Below, piece after piece: positions 31,519-40,473 of a DNA stretch of 64,000 nt. The position numbers and the translations under genes were made by a program. The notes below the pieces were generated by a model. It made no database searches and was not told the DNA's origin. It was given only the letters and a program-made list of their open reading frames with translations. The stretch is from Nocardia vaccinii NBRC 15922. Lineage in GTDB: Bacteria > Actinomycetota > Actinomycetes > Mycobacteriales > Mycobacteriaceae. The DNA lies in contig NZ_BDCC01000066.1 in NCBI RefSeq assembly GCF_001613305.1, positions 26,450-90,449 on the forward strand, written 5' to 3'. Position 1 is the first letter of the stretch; each line of letters opens with the position of its first letter.

Positions 31519-34500
31519 TGGTGTCGCTGCGCGGTGTGGTCACTGCGCCGATCCGGTTGCCAGTGGCCGCCACCGCAGCCACGCTGGGTTTGCTTCGCGG
31601 GCCGGCCGCGATGGCGTCGCGGTTGGCCGACCCGGCGGTCGCCGGCTTGGCGGCCGAACTCGTCGAGGGTATGGGCCGGGAACTGAGTGCGCTCGTGGAT
31701 CCGCGGCGGATGCGCGTGCAGCGGCGGGTCACGGTGCACGGCAACCGTATTCACGCCGAGGTTCGCGGTTTGCGGTCGGCGCAGAGCGCTCGGGTGGCCG
31801 AGTTGGTGCACAAGCATCTCGAGCAGGAACCGGACGTGGGCTGGTTCCAGATCAACGCGGCCACTGGGCGGGTCGCGGTGGCCACGACTCCGCAAGGAAT
31901 GTCTCCGGCTCAGCTGGAAGTAATCCTGGAACGCGTCGAAGATCTCGCCGGGACCAGCGAACAGCAATGGAACCGTCGGTTCGAGCACCCGTCGGACCGC
32001 GAGCCGGTGCTGACCTCGGCGCTGCAGTTGGCCGGCGACGTCATCGGCATCGGGGCGGGCCTGACCCCCCGGATGATTCCGGCGCCGCCGTTGGCGCACA
32101 TGGTCCGAGGTGCGTTGGCTTTGGTGGATGGCCAGCCGAGATTGCGCGGCGCACTCGAAGCCCAGCTCGGCCGCCACCGCACCGATACCGTGATCACGAT
32201 CGGAAACGCCGTGGGCCGGGCCTTGGACGCGGAAGTGCCCGGCCTGTGCGCCGATGCGGCGCAGCGAGCCGTGCGGTTGGTCGAGGCGACCGCTCGCTTC
32301 GCCCAGTGGCGGCGCTGGGAGCAGTTGATCGCCGAGGCGGATCCGCCCGGCGTCTACGAATACGAGCCGCCCGCACCGCGACCGGTGCCGCTGCCGCATG
32401 GACCGATCGAGCGCTGCACCGAACAGGTCAGCGCGGCGGCGGCAATGGCCTCGGCGGCGACGCTGGCCGGTGGCCGTGCGGTCGCCGATGCCGCCGACGC
32501 CGTTGCCGCGGGCGTGCCCCGGGCGGCGCGGGCCGGTCGCGAGAGCTTCGCCGGCGCGTTGTCGACCCTGATGGCCGCGCGTGGCGTACTGACTCTCGAC
32601 CCGCTCATGTGGCGCCGCCTGGACCGGGTCTCGGCAGTGGTCGTCGACCGGGACGCGGTGCGCGGTGAGCGGGCCGTGGTTCTCGATGCCGAATCACTCG
32701 ACGACGGCTGGCCGGTCGAATACGTGTGGAGCGCCGCCCAGCGGCTGCTGTGGCGCGATGACGAGGAACTGCCCATTCCGCCGCCGCCAGAACACCAGCG
32801 CGACGATCTGCGCCTGGACATTGATGCCGTCGGCCCCGGGGATGAGGATGGCGGCCCGCGCTGGCATGTGCTGCGCGAGCGCCGACGTGTGGTCGGGCGG
32901 GTGCTGATCGGCGACGAGCCGCATCCGGGCGCTGCCGGACTGCTGGCCACCATCCGGCAGGCGGGCCTGCGGGTAGTGCTGATCGGTGACGAGGGCAGCG
33001 GCGAATTGCGGCGCAGCGCCGACGAATTCGTCCTTGCCGGCGGCTCGATATCCGAGCTGGTACGGCGACTGCAGCGGCAGGGACATGTGGTGGCGGTGGT
33101 GAGTGGCGAGGCGCATCGCGGCTTGGCCGCTGCCGATCTGGGGATCGGTATCGCCACCCGGCGTCCCGGAGCCCCGGCGGGGATCCCGTGGCAGGCGGAT
33201 GTGTTGTGCCCGGATCTGAGTTCGGCACGGCAGATCATCGCCACCACCGGCCTGGCACGCGAAGTCAGCGAGCGCGGCCGGGTCCTGACATTGTCGGCGG
33301 CCACGCTCAGTGGTCTGCTGCTCGCGTCCGGTCCCGCCGGGGCTCGGGCGGCGGGGGCGACCAGCCCGGTGACCGCGGCGACCGTGATGGGATTGACCAC
33401 GGGCCTGAACTGCGTGCGCCGAGCCGCGCACGTGACCGAGCCGGCCGACGTGCGGCTGGTGCCGTGGCATGCCCTGGAGCCGGACGAGGTGCTGGCCCGG
33501 CTACCTGCCCAGTACCGGCCGCCGCCGCTGCCCCGCTCATCCGTCACCACCACTGCCGGCGGGATTTCACGGCGATTGGCCGCGCCGGTAGCTACTGTGG
33601 CCGATCTGATCGCAGATGTGCGGCGCGAGTTGGCCGACCCGATGACGCCGGTCCTGGGCGTCGGCGCGGTCGCCTCCGCGCTGCTGGGCTCACCCACCGA
33701 CGCCGTGCTCGTCGGTACGGTGCTGGGGCTCAATGCCACCGTGTCGGCCCTGCAGCGCCGTCGCGCGCGACTGTCGCTGGACAAACTGTTGCTCGGTGAG
33801 CGATTGACTGCCCGGCGACTCACCGAGGACGGCGAAATCGAAACTCCCGCAGACGATCTGCTGCCGGGGGATGTGATCGCACTCGCCACCGGCGAGGTGG
33901 TTCCGGCGGATGCGCGGTTACTGGAGACCGAGGGGCTGGAGGTGGACGAGTCCGGCCTCACCGGTGAATCGGTGACCGTGGAGAAGCGGACACCTGCCAC
34001 GCCCGGTGCCGTGCTGGCGGAGCGCACCAGCATGGTGTTCGAGGGCAGTGTCGTGGTCAGCGGCGAGGCGACTGTGGTGGTGGTCGCGGTCGGAGCCGCA
34101 ACCGAGGCCGGCCGTGCTCTCGCGGCCGCCGGGCGGCCGCCTCTCGGGGGTGTGCAGGAACATCTGCACAGCCTGACCGAGCGCGTGCTGCCGTTCACCC
34201 TGGGCGGTGGGACCGCAGTGACCGTCACCAGCTTTCTGCGCGGCCTGCCGCTGCGCCCGGCGCTGGCCGACGGGCTGGCCGTCGCTGTGGCCGCGGTTCC
34301 CGAGGGGCTGCCGCTGGTGGCGACGGTCGCTCAATTGGCCGCCACCCGGCGGCTGTCCCGCCGTGGCGTGCTGGTTCGTTCCAGCCGCACCATCGAGGCG
34401 CTCGGTCGTATCGACACGATGTGTTTCGACAAGACCGGCACTCTTACCGAGGGGCAGTTGCGGCTGGTCGCGGTTGCCGACCTCGATCGGCAGTGGGACA

Positions 34501-36071
34501 GCGAGTATTTCGCGAGCACAGCACAGTCGCGGGAGTTGTTGCGCGCCGCCGCGCACGCCTGCCCCGATCCCGCACAGGCCCCGCTGGTGCACGCCACCGA
34601 CCGGGCGGTCGTCGAAGCGGCGCACACGCACCTGGGCCACCGGCCGCCGCATCCCTGGGATCCCATCGAGGAGGTGCCGTTCGAGAGCTTCCGCGGCTAC
34701 TCCGCGGCGGTGGGCAACACCGGCCGACACATCCGGCTCGCGGTCAAAGGCGCTCCTGAAGTGCTTCTGCCGCACTGTGATCAGGTGCTGCGCACCGATG
34801 ACGAAGGCCGCCATCAGGTTTCGCCGTTCACGCGCGCATGCCGCGCCGATGCGGAAGCCGCGGTGCGGCGGCTGGCCGCGCAGGGCCTGCGGGTGCTGGT
34901 AGTGGCGCGGCGTGATTTCGTTACGGCTCCCGACGATGTCACCGAGGAGATCGAGCAGCTCATCCTCCTGGGCTTTCTCGGTATCGCCGACAGCCCGCGC
35001 CCGCAAGCGCTGGAACTGCTTGCCGATCTGGCTCGGAACGACATCAGCGTGCGGATGATCACCGGTGATCATCCGATCACCGCGCGTGCGGTCGCCGACC
35101 AGCTCGACATTCCCGCCGATACGGTGGCGACCGGCGCGGACCTGGACCTGCTGGACGAGGACGGCCAAGCCGAACTGATCGAGCAGGCAACGGTTTTCGC
35201 GCGGGTATCGCCCGAGCACAAGGTGCGCATCGTGTCCGCGCTGCAACGACGCGGGCACACCGTGGCGATGGCCGGTGACGGCAGCAACGACGCGGCCGCC
35301 ATCCGCACCGCCGACGTCGGAATCGGGCTGGCCGCCCGAGGATCGGTCGCCGCACGCGAGGCTGCGGACCTGATCCTCACCGACAACGGCTCGGTCCTCG
35401 ACCTCACCGTGCTGCGGGAGGCGCTGACCGAGGGACGGGGCATGTGGCAGCGGGTTCGTGACGCGATCGGCGTGCTGGTCGGTGGCAATGCCGGTGAAGT
35501 GGCGTTCACTGTCCTGGGTACGCTGCTGTCCGGTCGAGCCCCGATCGGCACCCGGCAATTTCTGGTGGTGAACCTGCTCACCGACCTCGGCCCGGCGATG
35601 GCGATCACGCTGGCGGACACCCAGCCCGCCGACGACGCCGAGGCATCGGGCGCGACACTCGGGCCGTCGCCCGGTATCGGCACGGACTTCCTGCAAGCCG
35701 TCGCCATACGCGGCGCCTGCACCACCTTCGGCGCCAGCGCGGCCTGGATGCTCGGCCGCGCCACCGGCCGCCGCCGCCGTGCCGACACCATGGCCCTGGC
35801 CGCCCTGATCGGCACGCAGCTGGGGCAGACCCTGGTGATCGGCCGGCACAGCCGCTTGGTCTGGACAACCGTGGCGGGCAGCTCCGTACTGCTTGCCACG
35901 GTCATCATGACGCCTGGAGTGAACCGGTTCTTCGGTTGCGTACCACTCGGGCCGATCGCCTGGTCGATCGTGCTGGGCTGCGCCGCAACCGGCACCGGCG
36001 CGGCGCTCCTGGCGGGTCGCGCAGTGTCCGAGCCACGCACGCTCGAACCGGGGCCCTCGCTCGCACCGTAA
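31518..36071 (+). CDS. Very large P-type cation ATPase, CtpI-like
   Basis: 1,517-residue P-type ATPase similar in size and plan to mycobacterial CtpI (about 1,630 aa). The N-terminal 700 residues hold an uncharacterised cytosolic/membrane region with a degenerate HAD-like segment (VVVDRDAVRGERAVV, VLIGDEGSGEL). The canonical core then follows: actuator LTGESVTVEK, membrane PEGLPL, phosphorylation Asp971 in DKTGTLTE, nucleotide-binding KGAPEVLLP, and hinge AGDGSNDAAAI. TGDGVND is thus replaced by AGDGSND. ATG 31518 overlaps the stop of the upstream small protein. The transported ion is not established for CtpI; the PEGLP motif suggests a P2-like cation pump. Confidence 0.88.
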   Translation: MVSLRGVVTAPIRLPVAATAATLGLLRGPAAMASRLADPAVAGLAAELVEGMGRELSALVDPRRMRVQRRVTVHGNRIHAEVRGLRSAQSARVAELVHKHLEQEPDVGWFQINAATGRVAVATTPQGMSPAQLEVILERVEDLAGTSEQQWNRRFEHPSDREPVLTSALQLAGDVIGIGAGLTPRMIPAPPLAHMVRGALALVDGQPRLRGALEAQLGRHRTDTVITIGNAVGRALDAEVPGLCADAAQRAVRLVEATARFAQWRRWEQLIAEADPPGVYEYEPPAPRPVPLPHGPIERCTEQVSAAAAMASAATLAGGRAVADAADAVAAGVPRAARAGRESFAGALSTLMAARGVLTLDPLMWRRLDRVSAVVVDRDAVRGERAVVLDAESLDDGWPVEYVWSAAQRLLWRDDEELPIPPPPEHQRDDLRLDIDAVGPGDEDGGPRWHVLRERRRVVGRVLIGDEPHPGAAGLLATIRQAGLRVVLIGDEGSGELRRSADEFVLAGGSISELVRRLQRQGHVVAVVSGEAHRGLAAADLGIGIATRRPGAPAGIPWQADVLCPDLSSARQIIATTGLAREVSERGRVLTLSAATLSGLLLASGPAGARAAGATSPVTAATVMGLTTGLNCVRRAAHVTEPADVRLVPWHALEPDEVLARLPAQYRPPPLPRSSVTTTAGGISRRLAAPVATVADLIADVRRELADPMTPVLGVGAVASALLGSPTDAVLVGTVLGLNATVSALQRRRARLSLDKLLLGERLTARRLTEDGEIETPADDLLPGDVIALATGEVVPADARLLETEGLEVDESGLTGESVTVEKRTPATPGAVLAERTSMVFEGSVVVSGEATVVVVAVGAATEAGRALAAAGRPPLGGVQEHLHSLTERVLPFTLGGGTAVTVTSFLRGLPLRPALADGLAVAVAAVPEGLPLVATVAQLAATRRLSRRGVLVRSSRTIEALGRIDTMCFDKTGTLTEGQLRLVAVADLDRQWDSEYFASTAQSRELLRAAAHACPDPAQAPLVHATDRAVVEAAHTHLGHRPPHPWDPIEEVPFESFRGYSAAVGNTGRHIRLAVKGAPEVLLPHCDQVLRTDDEGRHQVSPFTRACRADAEAAVRRLAAQGLRVLVVARRDFVTAPDDVTEEIEQLILLGFLGIADSPRPQALELLADLARNDISVRMITGDHPITARAVADQLDIPADTVATGADLDLLDEDGQAELIEQATVFARVSPEHKVRIVSALQRRGHTVAMAGDGSNDAAAIRTADVGIGLAARGSVAAREAADLILTDNGSVLDLTVLREALTEGRGMWQRVRDAIGVLVGGNAGEVAFTVLGTLLSGRAPIGTRQFLVVNLLTDLGPAMAITLADTQPADDAEASGATLGPSPGIGTDFLQAVAIRGACTTFGASAAWMLGRATGRRRRADTMALAALIGTQLGQTLVIGRHSRLVWTTVAGSSVLLATVIMTPGVNRFFGCVPLGPIAWSIVLGCAATGTGAALLAGRAVSEPRTLEPGPSLAP

Positions 36072-36431
36072 TCCGCGCCGCCACAATCCGAATGGTCGAC
36101 CGGGCCAGATGTGCGACCGGACCGGCGGCCGGCCGCGGTTGACGAGGAGCGGATCACGGCACTATCCATCGTCGCCCTACGTTCGTCGTCGGTGGTCTCG
36201 GTGCGATGCGCGTGACGAGGCGCGGCCGCGGTGGCCGAACCGTCCATCGCCGGCATAGCTGAACCCGTGGCCGAGGGCGCTGCCGGCGGTAGGTCCGCGG
36301 ACCGTGCGAACCGGGTAGGTCTTGCGCACGGTCGTGGATGTGACTTTTCGGTCGCCGACCTGCTGATTGCCGATGGGCGCGCCGAGGGCAGACGGTGCGG
36401 CCGGCCGGTGGTAGGTTTCGTCTACATTGTG
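36072..36431. other. Intergenic gap after the CtpI-like ATPase
   Basis: About 360 bases. Plus-strand frames extend through it from the next gene but are low-complexity. It contains a 12-base palindrome GGTCCGCGGACC at 36292-36303 of unknown meaning. No gene supported. Confidence 0.4.
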
Positions 36432-37493
36432 ATGAATTATCGACAGATCATCGGGGCGGCGGTCGATGCCGCTGGAATTCGGTATCGGCAGATCATGCGC
36501 CGGGGCGCTGCCACCGCCTCGCGGCGACTCGCCCTCCTGCGCGACACGAATCCGGCTGCGCAGGTGCGATTTCCGAAACTTCGAATCCACCAGATCTGGC
36601 CGGCCGGTCGCTCGGTGTTCGTGGTCGTCCCCGCGGCCGGACTGATCGCCGGGAGCGCGGCGACGACCTTCGTGTGGGCGATTGTCATGGTATCCCGCCG
36701 AGCCGCCGAGCCGTTCGTGGTGACCGTGGGCGGTGTGGGCCTCGCCATCGCTTCGCTGGGCTTGCTGGCCGTGGCGTTGGGCATGCTCCGCGAGCTGGTG
36801 CCACCATCGGCGATAGTGTTCGGCCTTCCGGTGCGCCGGTGCTCGCATACCGAGCGGGGTGCGGGTGTGCGGGTGACGCATCCCACCCGGATCGTTCCGC
36901 TGGTCTCGATTCTGTTGGGGCTCATCGTTTTCGGGCAAGCGTGCTGGTGGGCGCGATGGGCCGGGATCGGCGGCCCATTCCCGTTCTCCGCGCTCGACCA
37001 CGACCGGGCGATCGCCGCCCTGGCCGGCTCGGTGGTGCTGGCCGTCGCCCTGGTGCTGGTACTGCTCGCCGCGCACCGGCGCATTCACATCGAGCTGTAC
37101 CCGTCGGGCATCCTGCGCCGCAATCCGCTGCTGGACGTGCGGGAGAAGGACCACTTCCTGTCGTGGGACGACATCGCGGGAGTGCATACCAGAACGCAGT
37201 ACGTCGCGGCCTACCTGCGCAAGGGCCCCACCGTCGTGCTGCGCCTGACCGACTCGGCAACACCGGCGAACAATCGATTGTTCGACCTTGTGGGCGAATT
37301 CGGTATCCCGGCCTACCTGGCGCGATGCGACTCCAACCTGCTGCTGACCCTCATCGAGCACCTCGTCGAGGAGCCCGCCGCCCGCCGCTTGCTGGCCGCC
37401 CGGGGAGTGCGGAAGTGGTTCAGCACGCACTATCACCATTCCCCGGCGCCGACCGCCCCGTTCGCGCCAGAACCTGCCGCTCTCGGTCGATAG
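36432..37493 (+). CDS. Membrane protein with C-terminal PH-like domain, unknown function
   Basis: 353 residues. Four hydrophobic segments are visible: about 60-85 (FVVVPAAGLIAGSAATTFVW), 93-122 (VTVGGVGLAIASLGLLAVAL), 155-180 (IVPLVSILLGLIVFG) and 195-220 (ALAGSVVLAVALVLVLL). The remaining 130 residues are soluble and read like a bacterial PH fold (IHIELYPSGILRR, FLSWDDIAGVHTRTQYVAAY, VVLRLTD). ATG 36432 begins the sensible protein; the open frame upstream is not protein-like. The ribosome binding site is weak. No family named with certainty. Confidence 0.65.
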   Translation: MNYRQIIGAAVDAAGIRYRQIMRRGAATASRRLALLRDTNPAAQVRFPKLRIHQIWPAGRSVFVVVPAAGLIAGSAATTFVWAIVMVSRRAAEPFVVTVGGVGLAIASLGLLAVALGMLRELVPPSAIVFGLPVRRCSHTERGAGVRVTHPTRIVPLVSILLGLIVFGQACWWARWAGIGGPFPFSALDHDRAIAALAGSVVLAVALVLVLLAAHRRIHIELYPSGILRRNPLLDVREKDHFLSWDDIAGVHTRTQYVAAYLRKGPTVVLRLTDSATPANNRLFDLVGEFGIPAYLARCDSNLLLTLIEHLVEEPAARRLLAARGVRKWFSTHYHHSPAPTAPFAPEPAALGR

Positions 37494-37591
37494 GCGGCGT
37501 CGGCTCGGGACCTTCGGGTGGTGCCGATCCGCCGAGCGGGGGTGCGGATCGAGACCGCGGACGATCGGTGGTGGTTCCAGGCCGTCGCGGG

Positions 37592-38392
37592 TCAGGCCGC
37601 GCGGCGGACAACGATGTCGCCGACACTCGCGCGTGCGCGCACCTGGACCCGATCATCGGAGGTGACGGCGCGCTCGGCGGCGTCGAATTCGTTTCGTACC
37701 GAACCGAACTCGGTGTGGACGTCGAACTGGGCCGCGGTGCCGGGGTGGATGCCCACTTCCAGATTTCCCATGGAGGTCTCCACGGATATCGCTCCCCGCA
37801 CCGCCTCGCCCACGCGGATGGAGCCCACGGCTGTCCTGGCGGTCACATCGGCTCGTGCGGCACCGACGGTGATGTCGCCATGGGCCGACTCGACCAGAAG
37901 CTCGCCGGTGATCGTGTCGATCGTGGTGGCGCCCTGCGAGACGCGGATCTCGGCCCGGCCGCCGGCCTGCCGCACCGAGACCGCGCCGGCCTCGGCCGTC
38001 AGTTCCAGTGCGTGCGCGGTGTCCACATGAATATCGCCGAGAGCGCTGGTCAGCCGGCAATCACCGAGTATGCCCCTGGTGTGGATCGCTCCGATCTCGG
38101 TGTCGGCCTGGATCTGCGAACCGTTCGGAACCTCGATCACCACTTCGATCGCACCGTGGGTGCGGCTTGCCGCCTGCTCCTGCGACGGTGGTCGCGGCAT
38201 CCTCACCCGCAGCAGGCCCGCGCAGAAGTCCACCCGGGTCTGCTCGACGATCTCGACGTCCAGGGGCCGGTCCGGGTTCTGCGGCCGCACATCGACAACC
38301 GTGGTGGCTCGTTCGGCCGCGACGATCCTGATGTGGCTCAGGTGAACCTCGACGACAACGGAAATGATTCCGGGAGTGTCGAATTCACGCAC
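37592..38392 (-). CDS. DUF4097-family beta-repeat protein
   Basis: 266 residues, made of short repeating beta-strands (GDITVGAARADVTARTAVGS, GSIRVGEAVRGAISVETSMG) typical of the DUF4097/YvlB-like right-handed beta-helix family. No signal peptide or membrane segment. GTG 38392 starts VREFDTPG with AAGGGG about seven bases upstream; the long upstream frame antisense to the next gene is discarded. It lies 35 bases downstream of the GlsB/YeaQ-like gene on the same strand, so a two-gene operon is likely. In other bacteria such proteins accompany envelope-stress regulators; the role here is unknown. Confidence 0.82.
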   Translation of the reverse strand: MREFDTPGIISVVVEVHLSHIRIVAAERATTVVDVRPQNPDRPLDVEIVEQTRVDFCAGLLRVRMPRPPSQEQAASRTHGAIEVVIEVPNGSQIQADTEIGAIHTRGILGDCRLTSALGDIHVDTAHALELTAEAGAVSVRQAGGRAEIRVSQGATTIDTITGELLVESAHGDITVGAARADVTARTAVGSIRVGEAVRGAISVETSMGNLEVGIHPGTAAQFDVHTEFGSVRNEFDAAERAVTSDDRVQVRARASVGDIVVRRAA

Positions 38393-38427
38393 GGTGTGCC
38401 CCTTCGCCGGTCTCCGGCCGGCGGCGG

Positions 38428-38691
38428 TCACGCTCGCCTGCGGACCGCGTCGACGATGAGCAGCACGATCACCGCTCCGACGATCGAGCCCAGGAACATG
38501 TGGTGAACGGGTGGGTGGATGCTGAACACGTGCGGCGCGAACACCAGACTGCCGAGGGTGCCACCCACGTAGCTGCCCACGATGCCCACGATGATGGTGG
38601 CCAACCAGCCGATGCGCTGGCGGCCCGGAACCAGAAGGCGTGCGATGGCTCCGACGATCAAACCGATGATGATCATGGCGATGATGCCCAT
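38428..38691 (-). CDS. GlsB/YeaQ/YmgE-family (transglycosylase-associated) membrane protein
   Basis: 87-residue protein with three hydrophobic segments: IIAMIIIGLIVGAIARLLVPG, split by convention as IIAMIIIGLIVGAIARLLVP plus G, then WLATIIVGIVGSYVGGTLGS and FLGSIVGAVIVLLIVDAV. The GxxG patterns are diagnostic of the family, which is often stress-induced. A strong AGGAGG sits six bases before the ATG. It probably forms an operon with the following DUF4097 gene. The mechanistic function of the family is not known. Confidence 0.87.
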   Translation of the reverse strand: MGIIAMIIIGLIVGAIARLLVPGRQRIGWLATIIVGIVGSYVGGTLGSLVFAPHVFSIHPPVHHMFLGSIVGAVIVLLIVDAVRRRA

Positions 38692-38923
38692 GGCATGCCT
38701 CCTCGTGTAGGGGCGACCGACAACCCCACCTCGACGGTAGCAGCCGCACGCCGCGCAACGGTCACGTTCGGGTTGTGGACGGATGAAAACTTCACGGCGA
38801 CAACGGAATCGAAGTGGCACGCCGCCGGCGGTACACGGCCCGCCGCCGGTGAAACGTCCACTGCCCGGCCCCGGGGGCTACGGTGTGGACGGAAAACTCG
38901 TGTTCTACGGAGCGGAATTGCTG

Positions 38924-39346
38924 ATGGATACCTTCGAGCTGCGCCCCATCGGGCGAGTCGAATCCGACCTGACCGATCCACAGACCGCACCCAAGCAAGG
39001 CGACGAAGGTGCGCCGCCGAGCCGGCTGGTGCTCGATCCCGGGCTCGCCCCCGCCATGCGGGATCTGCGCCCGGGAACCGAGGCGGTCGTGCTCACCTGG
39101 CTTGATCGCGCGGATCGCGACACCCTCACCGTGCACCCCCGCCGGGACCCGTCCGCACCACGCACCGGTGTGTTCAGCACCCGTTCCCCGCACCGGCCCT
39201 ACCCGATCGGCCTGCACACCGTGCGGATCCTCGCGGTGGACCACGACAACGCACGCATCCACGTCGCGGACCTGGAAGCGATCGACGGCACGCCGATCCT
39301 GGACATCAAACCCGTACTGCCGCAGCATCGGTCACACGATCGCTGA
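38924..39346 (+). CDS. TsaA/TrmO-family tRNA t6A37 N6-methyltransferase
   Basis: 140-residue single-domain protein of the TsaA (YaeB/TrmO, UPF0066) family, which methylates N6-threonylcarbamoyladenosine at position 37 of tRNA-Thr using SAM. The diagnostic SPHRPYPIGLHTVRIL and LEAIDGTPILDIKPVLP blocks are present. The start MDTFELRPIGRVES (ATG 38924) matches the family N-terminus (PIG-I); the frame upstream is low-complexity. Compared with E. coli TrmO (235 aa) it lacks the C-terminal domain, as is common in short TsaA proteins. Some short homologues have other substrates. Confidence 0.85.
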   Translation: MDTFELRPIGRVESDLTDPQTAPKQGDEGAPPSRLVLDPGLAPAMRDLRPGTEAVVLTWLDRADRDTLTVHPRRDPSAPRTGVFSTRSPHRPYPIGLHTVRILAVDHDNARIHVADLEAIDGTPILDIKPVLPQHRSHDR

Positions 39347-39533
39347 GCCGCGCCCCGAGGCAAGCGATATCATCCGGTGCTGATCCTGTCCGATGTCGGC
39401 TCGTTTCTCGCTGTGATGGTCACGGGTCGGCCACCTGCACCACCGGCGTCGCGAACGTCACGGCCTGGGACATCGGGTCGCCGAGATCCGGGGCCGTGCC
39501 CCGAGATGGGGTTTGTGCCCAACACGATTCACC

Positions 39534-40353
39534 ATGACTCGCCCTCGCGCTCGAGTCCTGGCCGGTGCGTTGGCGGCTGCGGTTGCCGGGTGCACCGCGT
39601 GTTCGCCGTCCGCGCCCCCGGGTACCGGGGGCCTCCCGGCGGCCGGTGTCGCTCTGCCGACGGCGGGTGCGGGATTCGATTATCAGATCGGCGGCGCCTA
39701 CACCCCGCCGCCGGGAGTGCGAGTCGTCGCCCGTGACCACGCCGCGCAGCCCGCGGCCGGGACCTACAACATCTGCTACGTGAACGCATTCCAGGCCCAG
39801 CCGGGTAGTGCGGCCGAATGGGGCGATTTGGTGCTGCGAGCCCCCGACGGCACGGTCGTCCTGGACCAGGACTGGAACGAGGCGCTGCTCGACCTGCGAA
39901 CCGCGGACAGACGCGAGCGCATCGCGGCGAAGGTGGACGCCTGGGTCGACGACTGCGCGGACAAGGGCTATCAGGCCATCGAGCCGGACAACTACGACAG
40001 CTTCACGCGCTCCCGCGGTCTGCTGTCCGACCGCGACGCCCAGGCCTATGTGCGCCTGCTGTCTGCCCACGCGCACGACAAGGGCCTGGCCGTCGCGCAG
40101 AAGAACACCTCCGAACTGGCCGACCGGCGCCAGGAGAACGGCCTCGACTTCGCCATTGCCGAAGAATGCGGCGAGCAGGACAACTGCGACGAATACACCG
40201 CCGCGTTCGGCGACCAATGTCATCGTCATCGAATACACCGCCGCCGGTTCGAGCAATGCCTGCGCCCACTGGAGCAGATCGCTCAGCATCGTCCGGCGCG
40301 ACCGCGGGGTCGCCCCCGCGGGTGCGCCCGGCTACTTCCGCGCCGTCTGCTGA
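39534..40353 (+). pseudogene. GH114-like lipoprotein with frameshift near its end
   Basis: Begins MTRPRARVLAGALAAAVAGC, a lipoprotein signal with lipobox VAGC, so export and lipidation are predicted. The mature part is a TIM-barrel of the endo-alpha-1,4-polygalactosaminidase type (GH114): YNICYVNAFQAQPG, ALLDLRTADRRERIAAKVDAW and GYQAIEPDNYDSF. The frame is intact to CDEYTAAFGD (about 40212). The family's last strands, NVIVIEYTAAGSSNACAHW and PAGAPGYFRAVC, continue in the +1 frame to TGA 40351-40353. Either a true frameshift has altered the last 45 residues or one base is wrong in the sequence. Without the shift the frame runs into a basic 85-residue tail. Confidence 0.7.
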
Positions 40354-40473
40354 CCGCAACGGCGTGCCCGTCCCGTCACCGTCACCCCGCTTTCCGGGAT
40401 CGGGCGCGCATGGTGCCGGTCGAGAGGGGTAGTACCCCGGCGATGGCACCTTGCCTCGACAGGTAGGAGCGAT

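Noticed and set aside
33918..36086. 722-codon open frame antisense to the CtpI-like ATPase
   Set aside because: Shadow frame in GC-rich DNA. No domain or ribosome site, whereas the opposite strand encodes a textbook P-type ATPase.
36292..36303. 12-base palindrome GGTCCGCGGACC
   Set aside because: Short GC palindromes are expected by chance in this base composition; it is 129 bases from the next start and has no partner copy.
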